A stretch of DNA of 64,000 nucleotides. It comes from Nematostella vectensis. Its lineage: Eukaryota; Cnidaria; Anthozoa; Actiniaria; Edwardsiidae. Location of the stretch: contig NC_064040.1 in NCBI RefSeq assembly GCF_932526225.1, positions 2,297,501 to 2,361,500 of the forward strand, read 5' to 3'. Positions 6,673 to 20,008 of this stretch are shown here, one piece after another (position 1 is the first letter of the stretch; each line of letters begins with the position of its first letter). The position numbers and the translations under genes are program-made. The notes under the pieces are model-generated. The model had not been told where the DNA came from and ran no database searches. It saw only the letters and a list, made by a program, of their open reading frames with translations.

Positions 6673-9600
6673 ATATACTGTAAAAACATGTGAGTAGAAA
6701 ACAGTCAATAGCCATGGAGTTTTCAGTGTGTTGTACATGTTATACATGTTTTAGGATTTACCTAATTACTTACAGTATTTTTTTATATAGAATTTTTTAC
6801 TTGTATAATTTAGATGAGTAATACATACTTTTTATAGTATGTTGTAGAACTCGTCTCGTTCCTCCTAAATAACAATCAAAATTATGTTTGTTATTATCTT
6901 CGTGCAAAGGAACCTACAGTAGTTTTTTAATCAGATAATTGTTTTTCCTTCAACACTCCCCTGTTATTTCAACAGCTCTCCCTTGAGTTTGCTTGTCTTA
7001 GAAATAGACCTTGTTTGATAAACAAAGACATGTTACCCACTTATTCAATAATAGGTAACAACTGCAATATTGTACTGTATGAAAAGAGTGCCCCTCCCCC
7101 TTCTAATGTTGACATCAGTAAATCTAGCAAGCTCATTTTGCTAGATGTATGATGTATACCAGGCTTGTATCCTCCAGGTCCATTTCCATACTCCGTGAAG
7201 ACTTCTGAAACCATCTTGGATGCCATTACGGAATTGACCCGGAGACCCGGAGAAAAATTCACGAGGGGGAGGGCCAGTCAACACTCCTCTCCCCAAAGTC
7301 AGACGGTTGTTTGGATGGTCTGTTTTTTTTTTTTTTTTTCTTATTTTTCCGAAAACTACGCAGGAGTGAGAGGGGTTAAGCACTACGAAAAAAAAAATTG
7401 AATAGAAAAAAAAAAAAAAAAGAAAAAGAAAAAAGGCCATTGGCATAGGATCGAACCCGACCTGAAAAACAAAACGGAAACCATACATACGGATTACCCA
7501 ATCGGTATGGCAGCACAAGGCTTTTACGGAAGGCTGTAAAGAACCCGAAGGCCCCAAGCACCGATATTTCCGGCGAATATGCTGTACAACACTCTTGCAA
7601 GGTATTCCGACCCGCGCATTAATGGGGAGGACAATAACCAGGATCCCAGGCCTGTAATACGGTTACGCCACGCACAGCTCGCTGAGATAGAGGATGAAAA
7701 AAATACAGGTCTATTTGGGCGTCTTGAGTCCCTTGGGGGCTCGCTATGTCGGCGCGTGGCATCGTAACGCACGGGCGCATTGTCTTTTATCGTGTACAGG
7801 ACATCAAACAAGCGAAGAAAGAAAAACGTTTTTTTTTTTGGGAACCGTTTTTTTATATCATGCAAAAAGCGAAAATAAATAGAAATAAATAAAGTGCGAT
7901 TTGGCGATTCTGTTTTTCTTTGTAGAGCTTATTAAGCTATTCACCGGCCTAAATATTCATAAAAGAAAATAAAAAATGCAATGAAGGACGTAAGGGGGAG
8001 AGGTTTGTAAAACCGCATAGAATATCGACAAAATCCGCAATACTGTCTACGCTGACTAAGTATAGCTGTATTTCACTTTAACCCTTTCACTCCTGGGTAC
8101 TTTTGAGCAACATTGTAAGAAAAACAGACTGAAAACAGAAACCTCCCCCCCTATTTCAAGTCCAACACTACCAGTTAAGCTAAGCTACCGCTGACCCAAG
8201 ACGGTATGCCTTGAAGTTTCCAACAATGTACTGCGGTGCCTTTTCTTTGTAGCGACGGCACTGCTACAGCCTGTTGCTTACAACAGTTTTGCTTGTAATT
8301 TGCTTAAAAATTACAGCTTTTTCACATCTGGAGAGTGCCTTAGGACATCATGAAGTTTTTTTGGGCATAATTAATGCTGTGCTTATGGATGTTTGCACGC
8401 TGAGGTTGATTCAATGGGATAATTCCTTGTCTGGGCTTCACCAAGTGAGGAAGGAATTTTCTGGTGAATGGCCTCATAACTCTCCAATGTGGGCCATCTT
8501 TGCTACCCAACCTTATTCAAAAATTGTTTTCAGGCTTATTCTGGGTTCCTTGGACCTGGAAATGTTTTGTTTGGCTTCGGGGCAAAGAGACTTAAAAAAA
8601 AAACTGTTATGATTCTGGGGGAGGAGATTGCCCGCCTGTCTGTCAAGGTGTTTCCAAGACTCCCATGATGCAGTGCAGGCATGCAAAATAGGCTAACAAT
8701 GGTGACTCGCTTCTAATGGAGGTTCTAGCATTGATTATTGTGACTGATTGCTGTAAAATGGGACCTGACGGAGCGCAATAAAGGTATCCATTGGTGACTT
8801 GATCTGTGTTTGCTTGTCTCTATTTGTAGTTCGGAATTTTGTGTCTTTTTTGGTAAGGAATGTTTCTAAGTTTAAGCATTTTATTACGAATTGGTCAGCA
8901 ATTAAGGTTGATATTTTGACAAAAGAGTCGATTCTATTACATTGCTAAGATGGGCTTTTGAAGGTCGTCTATGCCTTGGATGAATCTATGAGTATCCGGG
9001 TCTGGTGATGTTTAGTTTGCATTTTTGACGTTTTGGAGTTGGGCCTATATTTTACAGGCGTCTCAGGGTGTTATGGCAATGAAAGACTTAAAGGGACAGC
9101 GTCATGGTACTGCGCATGTCAGTGTTTATTGTAGGCTTTTAATCGCCTACAAATAGTTGAACTTTTTAAAAGCTGTCAATACCTTGTTAAAATAATATGC
9201 AATATTTTATTGAATGCAATATTTTATAGAAACTACGTTTATTGACAGTTTGTGGTCATTTTCTTTGAATTTAAGTCCCCCACATGTACCAAAAGCTCAT
9301 AAGTCAGTATTAGAGTTTACTAAATTTCATTGTGTCAGGGTCAGAGAGCTATTGAAAGCACTTACCATGGCACTGCCCCTTTGAATAGCTGTAAAAAAAA
9401 AAAAAAAAGGGAAGAGAAAATAGCTGGATGGGGTCTCTGTTGGTTTTGTTTTAGTTTTAGTTTTCTTTTATTATAATTTTTTCTGGGGTGGGGGAAGGGG
9501 GAATTCAGCTTAAAATTGCCTGTGGTCAATTCAACCAACTAAGCAACTAGTACAAAAGATGTTGGTTTTGCAGTCTTTTATTCAATACTTTCAAGGTTAT

Positions 9601-10008
9601 CATGCAATTCTGTAGTTTGACTGGAAATATATACTTTTTTTCTATTCATTTACAGTTCTATATGTACAGTGTGACCATAGTCATGATTACAATTATTTAT
9701 AATAATTTTTACCCACTAACAGAAACCAACTTGACTGCAAAAAACTCACTGTAAAGCATAAGATATTAGGCATTTCTTTCATGTGGCTGTGAGGTTGACC
9801 TGTCAACATCTACAGGGGCCACACTCAACTCGGAATCATAGGGGTCCATAAAAGCAAGGTGTCGCAGAACCTTTTCCTGCCTTCCTTACTCTCCTTCACC
9901 AGGAACACCTGTGCAGCCGACACCCTTAGGTGGATGGGGTGCACAGGTGCTTTGGGTGTGGCCCTGAAGATGGCACAGTGACCACAAGATGTACCAGAAT
10001 GAAATTGT
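6673..10008 (+). repeat. Array unit U3
   Basis: 3336 bases. It has U1-type alleles (114 T, 960 A, 1860 C, 2416 A) but a 10-A tract in the plus-strand open frame. A private substitution is T to C at 8013. Confidence 0.97.
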
Positions 10009-13000
10009 ATATACTGTAAAAACATGTGAGTAGAAAACAGTCAATAGCCATGGAGTTTTCAGTGTGTTGTACATGTTATACATGTTTTAGGATTTACCTA
10101 ATTACTTACAGTATTTTTTTAAATAGAATTTTTTACTTGTATAATTTAGATGAGTAATACATACTTTTTATAGTATGTTGTAGAACTCGTCTCGTTCCTC
10201 CTAAATAACAATCAAAATTATGTTTGTTATTATCTTCGTGCAAAGGAACCTACAGTAGTTTTTTAATCAGATAATTGTTTTTCCTTCAACACTCCCCTGT
10301 TATTTCAACAGCTCTCCCTTGAGTTTGCTTGTCTTAGAAATAGACCTTGTTTGATAAACAAAGACATGTTACCCACTTATTCAATAATAGGTAACAACTG
10401 CAATATTGTACTGTATGAAAAGAGTGCCCCTCCCCCTTCTAATGTTGACATCAGTAAATCTAGCAAGCTCATTTTGCTAGATGTATGATGTATACCAGGC
10501 TTGTATCCTCCAGGTCCATTTCCATACTCCGTGAAGACTTCTGAAACCATCTTGGATGCCATTACGGAATTAACCCGGAGACCCGGAGAAAAATTCACGA
10601 GGGGGAGGGCCAGTCAACACTCCTCTCCCCAAAGTCAGACGGTTGTTTGGATGGTCTGTTTTTTTTTTTTTTTCTTATTTTTCCGAAAACTACGCAGGAG
10701 TGAGAGGGGTTAAGCACTACGAAAAAAAAAATTGAATAGAAAAAAAAAAAAAAAAAGAAAAAGAAAAAAGGCCATTGGCATAGGATCGAACCCGACCTGA
10801 AAAACAAAACGGAAACCATACATACGGATTACCCAATCGGTATGGCAGCACAAGGCTTTTACGGAAGGCTGTAAAGAACCCGAAGGCCCCAAGCACCGAT
10901 ATTTCCGGCGAATATGCTGTACAACACTCTTGCAAGGTATTCCGACCCGCGCATTAATGGGGAGGGCAATAACCAGGATCCCAGGCCTGTAATACGGTTA
11001 CGCCACGCACAGCTCGCTGAGATAGAGGATGAAAAAAATACAGGTCTATTTGGGCGTCTTGAGTCCCTTGGGGGCTCGCTATGTCGGCGCGTGGCATCGT
11101 AACGCACGGGCGCATTGTCTTTTATCGTGTACAGGACATCAAACAAGCGAAGAAAGAAAAACGTTTTTTTTTTTGGGAACCGTTTTTTTATATCATGCAA
11201 AAAGCGAAAATAAATAGAAATAAATAAAGTGCGATTTGGCGATTCTGTTTTTCTTTGTAGAGCTTATTAAGCTATTCACCGGCCTAAATATTCATAAAAG
11301 AAAATAAAAAATGCAATGAAGGACGTAAGGGGGAGAGGTTTGTAAAATCGCATAGAATATCGACAAAATCCGCAATACTGTCTACGCTGACTAAGTATAG
11401 CTGTATTTCACTTTAACCCTTTCACTCCTGGGTACTTTTGAGCAACATTGTAAGAAAAACAGACTGAAAACAGAAACCTCCCCCCCTATTTCAAGTCCAA
11501 CACTACCAGTTAAGCTAAGCTACCGCTGACCCAAGACGGTATGCCTTGAAGTTTCCAACAATGTACTGCGGTGCCTTTTCTTTGTAGCGACGGCACTGCT
11601 ACAGCCTGTTGCTTACAACAGTTTTGCTTGTAATTTGCTTAAAAATTACAGCTTTTTCACATCTGGAGAGTGCCTTAGGACATCATGAAGTTTTTTTGGG
11701 CATAATTAATGCTGTGCTTATGGATGTTTGCACGCTGAGGTTGATTCAATGGGATAATTCCTTGTCTGGGCTTCACCAAGTGAGGAAGGAATTTTCTGGT
11801 GAATGGCCTCATAACTCTCCAATGTGGGCCATCTTTGCTACCCAACCTTATTCAAAAATTGTTTTCAGGCTTATTCTGGGTTCCTTGGACCTGGAAATGT
11901 TTTGTTTGGCTTCGGGGCAAAGAGACTTAAAAAAAAAACTGTTATGATTCTGGGGGAGGAGATTGCCCGCCTGTCTGTCAAGGTGTTTCCAAGACTCCCA
12001 TGATGCAGTGCAGGCATGCAAAATAGGCTAACAATGGTGACTCGCTTCTAATGGAGGTTCTAGCATTGATTATTGTGACTGATTGCTGTAAAATGGGACC
12101 TGACGGAGCGCAATAAAGGTATCCATTGGTGACTTGATCTGTGTTTGCTTGTCTCTATTTGTAGTTCGGAATTTTGTGTCTTTTTTGGTAAGGAATGTTT
12201 CTAAGTTTAAGCATTTTATTACGAATTGGTCAGCAATTAAGGTTGATATTTTGACAAAAGAGTCGATTCTATTACATTGCTAAGATGGGCTTTTGAAGGT
12301 CGTCTATGCCTTGGATGAATCTATGAGTATCCGGGTCTGGTGATGTTTAGTTTGCATTTTTGACGTTTTGGAGTTGGGCCTATATTTTACAGGCGTCTCA
12401 GGGTGTTATGGCAATGAAAGACTTAAAGGGACAGCGTCATGGTACTGCGCATGTCAGTGTTTATTGTAGGCTTTTAATCGCCTACAAATAGTTGAACTTT
12501 TTAAAAGCTGTCAATACCTTGTTAAAATAATATGCAATATTTTATTGAATGCAATATTTTATAGAAACTACGTTTATTGACAGTTTGTGGTCATTTTCTT
12601 TGAATTTAAGTCCCCCACATGTACCAAAAGCTCATAAGTCAGTATTAGAGTTTACTAAATTTCATTGTGTCAGGGTCAGAGAGCTATTGAAAGCACTTAC
12701 CATGGCACTGCCCCTTTGAATAGCTGTAAAAAAAAAAAAAGGGAAGAGAAAATAGCTGGATGGGGTCTCTGTTGGTTTTGTTTTAGTTTTAGTTTTCTTT
12801 TATTATAATTTTTTCTGGGGTGGGGGAAGGGGGAATTCAGCTTAAAATTGCCTGTGGTCAATTCAACCAACTAAGCAACTAGTACAAAAGATGTTGGTTT
12901 TGCAGTCTTTTATTCAATACTTTCAAGGTTATCATGCAATTCTGTAGTTTGACTGGAAATATATACTTTTTTTCTATTCATTTACAGTTCTATATGTACA

Positions 13001-13340
13001 GTGTGACCATAGTCATGATTACAATTATTTATAATAATTTTTACCCACTAACAGAAACCAACTTGACTGCAAAAAACTCACTGTAAAGCATAAGATATTA
13101 GGCATTTCTTTCATGTGGCTGTGAGGTTGACCTGTCAACATCTACAGGGGCCACACTCAACTCGGAATCATAGGGGTCCATAAAAGCAAGGTGTCGCAGA
13201 ACCTTTTCCTGCCTTCCTTAATCTCCTTCACCAGGAACACCTGTGCAGCCGACACCCTTAGGTGGATGGGGTGCACAGGTGCTTTGGGTGTGGCCCTGAA
13301 GATGGCACAGTGACCACAAGATGTACCAGAATGAAATTGT
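10009..13340 (+). repeat. Array unit U4
   Basis: 3332 bases, the shortest full copy. Alleles: 114 A, 960 G, 1860 C; 10-A tract. Private changes are G to A at 10572 and C to A at 13221. It is the first copy from the left with the 114 A and 960 G alleles. Confidence 0.97.
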
Positions 13341-16300
13341 ATATACTGTAAAAACATGTGAGTAGAAAACAGTCAATAGCCATGGAGTTTTCAGTGTGTT
13401 GTACATGTTATACATGTTTTAGGATTTACCTAATTACTTACAGTATTTTTTTATATAGAATTTTTTACTTGTATAATTTAGATGAGTAATACATACTTTT
13501 TATAGTATGTTGTAGAACTCGTCTCGTTCCTCCTAAATAACAATCAAAATTATGTTTGTTATTATCTTCGTGCAAAGGAACCTACAGTAGTTTTTTAATC
13601 AGATAATTGTTTTTCCTTCAACACTCCCCTGTTATTTCAACAGCTCTCCCTTGAGTTTGCTTGTCTTAGAAATAGACCTTGTTTGATAAACAAAGACATG
13701 TTACCCACTTATTCAATAATAGGTAACAACTGCAATATTGTACTGTATGAAAAGAGTGCCCCTCCCCCTTCTAATGTTGACATCAGTAAATCTAGCAAGC
13801 TCATTTTGCTAGATGTATGATGTATACCAGGCTTGTATCCTCCAGGTCCATTTCCATACTCCGTGAAGACTTCTGAAACCATCTTGGATGCCATTACGGA
13901 ATTGACCCGGAGACCCGGAGAAAAATTCACGAGGGGGAGGGCCAGTCAACACTCCTCTCCCCAAAGTCAGACGGTTGTTTGGATGGTCTGTTTTTTTTTT
14001 TTTTTTTTCTTATTTTTCCGAAAACTACGCAGGAGTGAGAGGGGTTAAGCACTACGAAAAAAAAAATTGAATAGAAAAAAAAAAAAAAAAGAAAAAGAAA
14101 AAAGGCCATTGGCATAGGATCGAACCCGACCTGAAAAACAAAACGGAAACCATACATACGGATTACCCAATCGGTATGGCAGCACAAGGCTTTTACGGAA
14201 GGCTGTAAAGAACCCGAAGGCCCCAAGCACCGATATTTCCGGCGAATATGCTGTACAACACTCTTGCAAGGTATTCCGACCCGCGCATTAATGGGGAGGA
14301 CAATAACCAGGATCCCAGGCCTGTAATACGGTTACGCCACGCACAGCTCGCTGAGATAGAGGATGAAAAAAATACAGGTCTATTTGGGCGTCTTGAGTCC
14401 CTTGGGGGCTCGCTATGTCGGCGCGTGGCATCGTAACGCACAGGCGCATTGTCTTTTATCGTGTACAGGACATCAAACAAGCGAAGAAAGAAAAACGTTT
14501 TTTTTTTTGGGAACCGTTTTTTTATATCATGCAAAAAGCGAAAATAAATAGAAATAAATAAAGTGCGATTTGGCGATTCTGTTTTTCTTTGTAGAGCTTA
14601 TTAAGCTATTCACCGGCCTAAATATTCATAAAAGAAAATAAAAAATGCAATGAAGGACGTAAGGGGGAGAGGTTTGTAAAATCGCATAGAATATCGACAT
14701 AATCCGCAATACTGTCTACGCTGACTAAGTATAGCTGTATTTCACTTTAACCCTTTCACTCCTGGGTACTTTTGAGCAACATTGTAAGAAAAACAGACTG
14801 AAAACAGAAACCTCCCCCCCTATTTCAAGTCCAACACTACCAGTTAAGCTAAGCTACCGCTGACCCAAGACGGTATGCCTTGAAGTTTCCAACAATGTAC
14901 TGCGGTGCCTTTTCTTTGTAGCGACGGCACTGCTACAGCCTGTTGCTTACAACAGTTTTGCTTGTAATTTGCTTAAAAATTACAGCTTTTTCACATCTGG
15001 AGAGTGCCTTAGGACATCATGAAGTTTTTTTGGGCATAATTAATGCTGTGCTTATGGATGTTTGCACGCTGAGGTTGATTCAATGGGATAATTCCTTGTC
15101 TGGGCTTCACCAAGTGAGGAAGGAATTTTCTGGTGAATGGCCTCATAACTCTCCAATGTGGGCCATCTTTGCTACCCAACCTTATTCAAAAATTGTTTTC
15201 AGGCTTATTCTGGGTTCCTTGGACCTGGAAATGTTTTGTTTGGCTTCGGGGCAAAGAGACTTAAAAAAAAACTGTTATGATTCTGGGGGAGGAGATTGCC
15301 CGCCTGTCTGTCAAGGTGTTTCCAAGACTCCCATGATGCAGTGCAGGCATGCAAAATAGGCTAACAATGGTGACTCGCTTCTAATGGAGGTTCTAGCATT
15401 GATTATTGTGACTGATTGCTGTAAAATGGGACCTGACGGAGCGCAATAAAGGTATCCATTGGTGACTTGATCTGTGTTTGCTTGTCTCTATTTGTAGTTC
15501 GGAATTTTGTGTCTTTTTTGGTAAGGAATGTTTCTAAGTTTAAGCATTTTATTACGAATTGGTCAGCAATTAAGGTTGATATTTTGACAAAAGAGTCGAT
15601 TCTATTACATTGCTAAGATGGGCTTTTGAAGGTCGTCTATGCCTTGGATGAATCTATGAGTATCCGGGTCTGGTGATGTTTAGTTTGCATTTTTGACGTT
15701 TTGGAGTTGGGCCTATATTTTACAGGCGTCTCAGGGTGTTATGGCAATGAAAGACTTAAAGGGACAGCGTCATGGTACTGCGCATGTCAGTGTTTATTGT
15801 AGGCTTTTAATCGCCTACAAATAGTTGAACTTTTTAAAAGCTGTCAATACCTTGTTAAAATAATATGCAATATTTTATTGAATGCAATATTTTATAGAAA
15901 CTACGTTTATTGACAGTTTGTGGTCATTTTCTTTGAATTTAAGTCCCCCACATGTACCAAAAGCTCATAAGTCAGTATTAGAGTTTACTAAATTTCATTG
16001 TGTCAGGGTCAGAGAGCTATTGAAAGCACTTACCATGGCACTGCCCCTTTGAATAGCTGTAAAAAAAAAAAAAGGGAAGAGAAAATAGCTGGATGGGGTC
16101 TCTGTTGGTTTTGTTTTAGTTTTAGTTTTCTTTTATTATAATTTTTTCTGGGGTGGGGGAAGGGGGAATTCAGCTTAAAATTGCCTGTGGTCAATTCAAC
16201 CAACTAAGCAACTAGTACAAAAGATGTTGGTTTTGCAGTCTTTTATTCAATACTTTCAAGGTTATCATGCAATTCTGTAGTTTGACTGGAAATATATACT

Positions 16301-16673
16301 TTTTTTCTATTCATTTACAGTTCTATATGTACAGTGTGACCATAGTCATGATTACAATTATTTATAATAATTTTTACCCACTAACAGAAACCAACTTGAC
16401 TGCAAAAAACTCACTGTAAAGCATAAGATATTAGGCATTTCTTTCATGTGGCTGTGAGGTTGACCTGTCAACATCTACAGGGGCCACACTCAACTCAGAA
16501 TCATAGGGGTCCATAAAAGCAAGGTGTCGCAGAACCTTTTCCTGCCTTCCTTACTCTCCTTCACCAGGAACACCTGTGCAGCCGACACCCTTAGGTGGAT
16601 GGGGTGCACAGGTGCTTTGGGTGTGGCCCTGAAGATGGCACAGTGACCACAAGATGTACCAGAATGAAATTGT
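13341..16673 (+). repeat. Array unit U5
   Basis: 3333 bases. Alleles 114 T, 960 A, 1860 C; a 9-A tract, shared only with U16 and U17. Private changes are G to A at 14442, A to T at 14700 and G to A at 16497. Confidence 0.97.
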
Positions 16674-19600
16674 ATATACTGTAAAAACATGTGAGTAGAA
16701 AACAGTCAATAGCCATGGAGTTTTCAGTGTGTTGTACATGTTATACATGTTTTAGGATTTACCTAATTACTTACAGTATTTTTTTATATAGAATTTTTTA
16801 CTTGTATAATTTAGATGAGTAATACATACTTTTTATAGTATGTTGTAGAACTCGTCTCGTTCCTCCTAAATAACAATCAAAATTATGTTTGTTATTATCT
16901 TCGTGCAAAGGAACCTACAGTAGTTTTTTAATCAGATAATTGTTTTTCCTTCAACACTCCCCTGTTATTTCAACAGCTCTCCCTTGAGTTTGCTTGTCTT
17001 AGAAATAGACCTTGTTTGATAAACAAAGACATGTTACCCACTTATTCAATAATAGGTAACAACTGCAATATTGTACTGTATGAAAAGAGTGCCCCTCCCC
17101 CTTCTAATGTTGACATCAGTAAATCTAGCAAGCTCATTTTGCTAGATGTATGATGTATACCAGGCTTGTATCCTCCAGGTCCATTTCCATACTCCGTGAA
17201 GACTTCTGAAACCATCTTGGATGCCATTACGGAATTGACCCGGAGACCCGGAGAAAAATTCACGAGGGGGAGGGCCAGTCAACACTCCTCTCCCCAAAGT
17301 CAGACGGTTGTTTGGATGGTCTGTTTTTTTTTTTTTTTTTTCTTATTTTTCCGAAAACTACGCAGGAGTGAGAGGGGTTAAGCACTACGAAAAAAAAAAT
17401 TGAATAGAAAAAAAAAAAAAAAAGAAAAAGAAAAAAGGCCATTGGCATAGGATCGAACCCGACCTGAAAAACAAAACGGAAACCATACATACGGATTACC
17501 CAATCGGTATGGCAGCACAAGGCTTTTACGGAAGGCTGTAAAGAACCCGAAGGCCCCAAGCACCGATATTTCCGGCGAATATGCTGTACAACACTCTTGC
17601 AAGGTATTCCGACCCGCGCATTAATGGGGAGGACAATAACCAGGATCCCAGGCCTGTAATACGGTTACGCCACGCACAGCTCGCTGAGATAGAGGATGAA
17701 AAAAATACAGGTCTATTTGGGCGTCTTGAGTCCCTTGGGGGCTCGCTATGTCGGCGCGTGGCATCGTAACGCACGGGCGCATTGTCTTTTATCGTGTACA
17801 GGACATCAAACAAGCGAAGAAAGAAAAACGTTTTTTTTTTTGGGAACCGTTTTTTTATATCATGCAAAAAGCGAAAATAAATAGAAATAAATAAAGTGCG
17901 ATTTGGCGATTCTGTTTTTCTTTGTAGAGCTTATTAAGCTATTCACCGGCCTAAATATTCATAAAAGAAAATAAAAAATGCAATGAAGGACGTAAGGGGG
18001 AGAGGTTTGTAAAATCGCATAGAATATCGACAAAATCCGCAATACTGTCTACGCTGACTAAGTATAGCTGTATTTCACTTTAACCCTTTCACTCCTGGGT
18101 ACTTTTGAGCAACATTGTAAGAAAAACAGACTGAAAACAGAAACCTCCCCCCCTATTTCAAGTCCAACACTACCAGTTAAGCTAAGCTACCGCTGACCCA
18201 AGACGGTATGCCTTGAAGTTTCCAACAATGTACTGCGGTGCCTTTTCTTTGTAGCGACGGCACTGCTACAGCCTGTTGCTTACAACAGTTTTGCTTGTAA
18301 TTTGCTTAAAAATTACAGCTTTTTCACATCTGGAGAGTGCCTTAGGACATCATGAAGTTTTTTTGGGCATAATTAATGCTGTGCTTATGGATGTTTGCAC
18401 GCTGAGGTTGATTCAATGGGATAATTCCTTGTCTGGGCTTCACCAAGTGAGGAAGGAATTTTCTGGTGAATGGCCTCATAACTCTCCAATGTGGGCCATC
18501 TTTGCTACCCAACCTTATTCAAAAATTGTTTTCAGGCTTATTCTGGGTTCCTTGGACCTGGAAATGTTTTGTTTGGCTTCGGGGCAAAGAGACTTAAAAA
18601 AAAAACTGTTATGATTCTGGGGGAGGAGATTGCCCGCCTGTCTGTCAAGGTGTTTCCAAGACTCCCATGATGCAGTGCAGGCATGCAAAATAGGCTAACA
18701 ATGGTGACTCGCTTCTAATGGAGGTTCTAGCATTGATTATTGTGACTGATTGCTGTAAAATGGGACCTGACGGAGCGCAATAAAGGTATCCATTGGTGAC
18801 TTGATCTGTGTTTGCTTGTCTCTATTTGTAGTTCGGAATTTTGTGTCTTTTTTGGTAAGGAATGTTTCTAAGTTTAAGCATTTTATTACGAATTGGTCAG
18901 CAATTAAGGTTGATATTTTGACAAAAGAGTCGATTCTATTACATTGCTAAGATGGGCTTTTGAAGGTCGTCTATGCCTTGGATGAATCTATGAGTATCCG
19001 GGTCTGGTGATGTTTAGTTTGCATTTTTGACGTTTTGGAGTTGGGCCTATATTTTACAGGCGTCTCAGGGTGTTATGGCAATGAAAGACTTAAAGGGACA
19101 GCGTCATGGTACTGCGCATGTCAGTGTTTATTGTAGGCTTTTAATCGCCTACAAATAGTTGAACTTTTTAAAAGCTGTCAATACCTTGTTAAAATAATAT
19201 GCAATATTTTATTGAATGCAATATTTTATAGAAACTACGTTTATTGACAGTTTGTGGTCATTTTCTTTGAATTTAAGTCCCCCACATGTACCAAAAGCTC
19301 ATAAGTCAGTATTAGAGTTTACTAAATTTCATTGTGTCAGGGTCAGAGAGCTATTGAAAGCACTTACCATGGCACTGCCCCTTTGAATAGCTGTAAAAAA
19401 AAAAAAACGGGAAGAGAAAATAGCTGGATGGGGTCTCTGTTGGTTTTGTTTTAGTTTTAGTTTTCTTTTATTATAATTTTTTCTGGGGTGGGGGAAGGGG
19501 GAATTCAGCTTAAAATTGCCTGTGGTCAATTCAACCAACTAAGCAACTAGTACAAAAGATGTTGGTTTTGCAGTCTTTTATTCAATACTTTCAAGGTTAT

Positions 19601-20008
19601 CATGCAATTCTGTAGTTTGACTGGAAATATATACTTTTTTTCTATTCATTTACAGTTCTATATGTACAGTGTGACCATAGTCATGATTACAATTATTTAT
19701 AATAATTTTTACCCACTAACAGAAACCAACTTGACTGCAAAAAACTCACTGTAAAGCATAAGATATTAGGCATTTCTTTCATGTGGCTGTGAGGTTGACC
19801 TGTCAACATCTACAGGGGCCACACTCAACTCGGAATCATAGGGGTCCATAAAAGCAAGGTGTCGCAGAACCTTTTCCTGCCTTCCTTACTCTCCTTCACC
19901 AGGAACACCTGTGCAGCCGACACCCTTAGGTGGATGGGGTGCACAGGTGCTTTGGGTGTGGCCCTGAAGATGGCACAGTGACCACAAGATGTACCAGAAT
20001 GAAATTGT
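16674..20008 (+). repeat. Array unit U6
   Basis: 3335 bases. Alleles 114 T, 960 A, 1860 C; 10-A tract. A private C at 19408 interrupts the edge of the A run that follows 'gaatagctgt'. Confidence 0.97.
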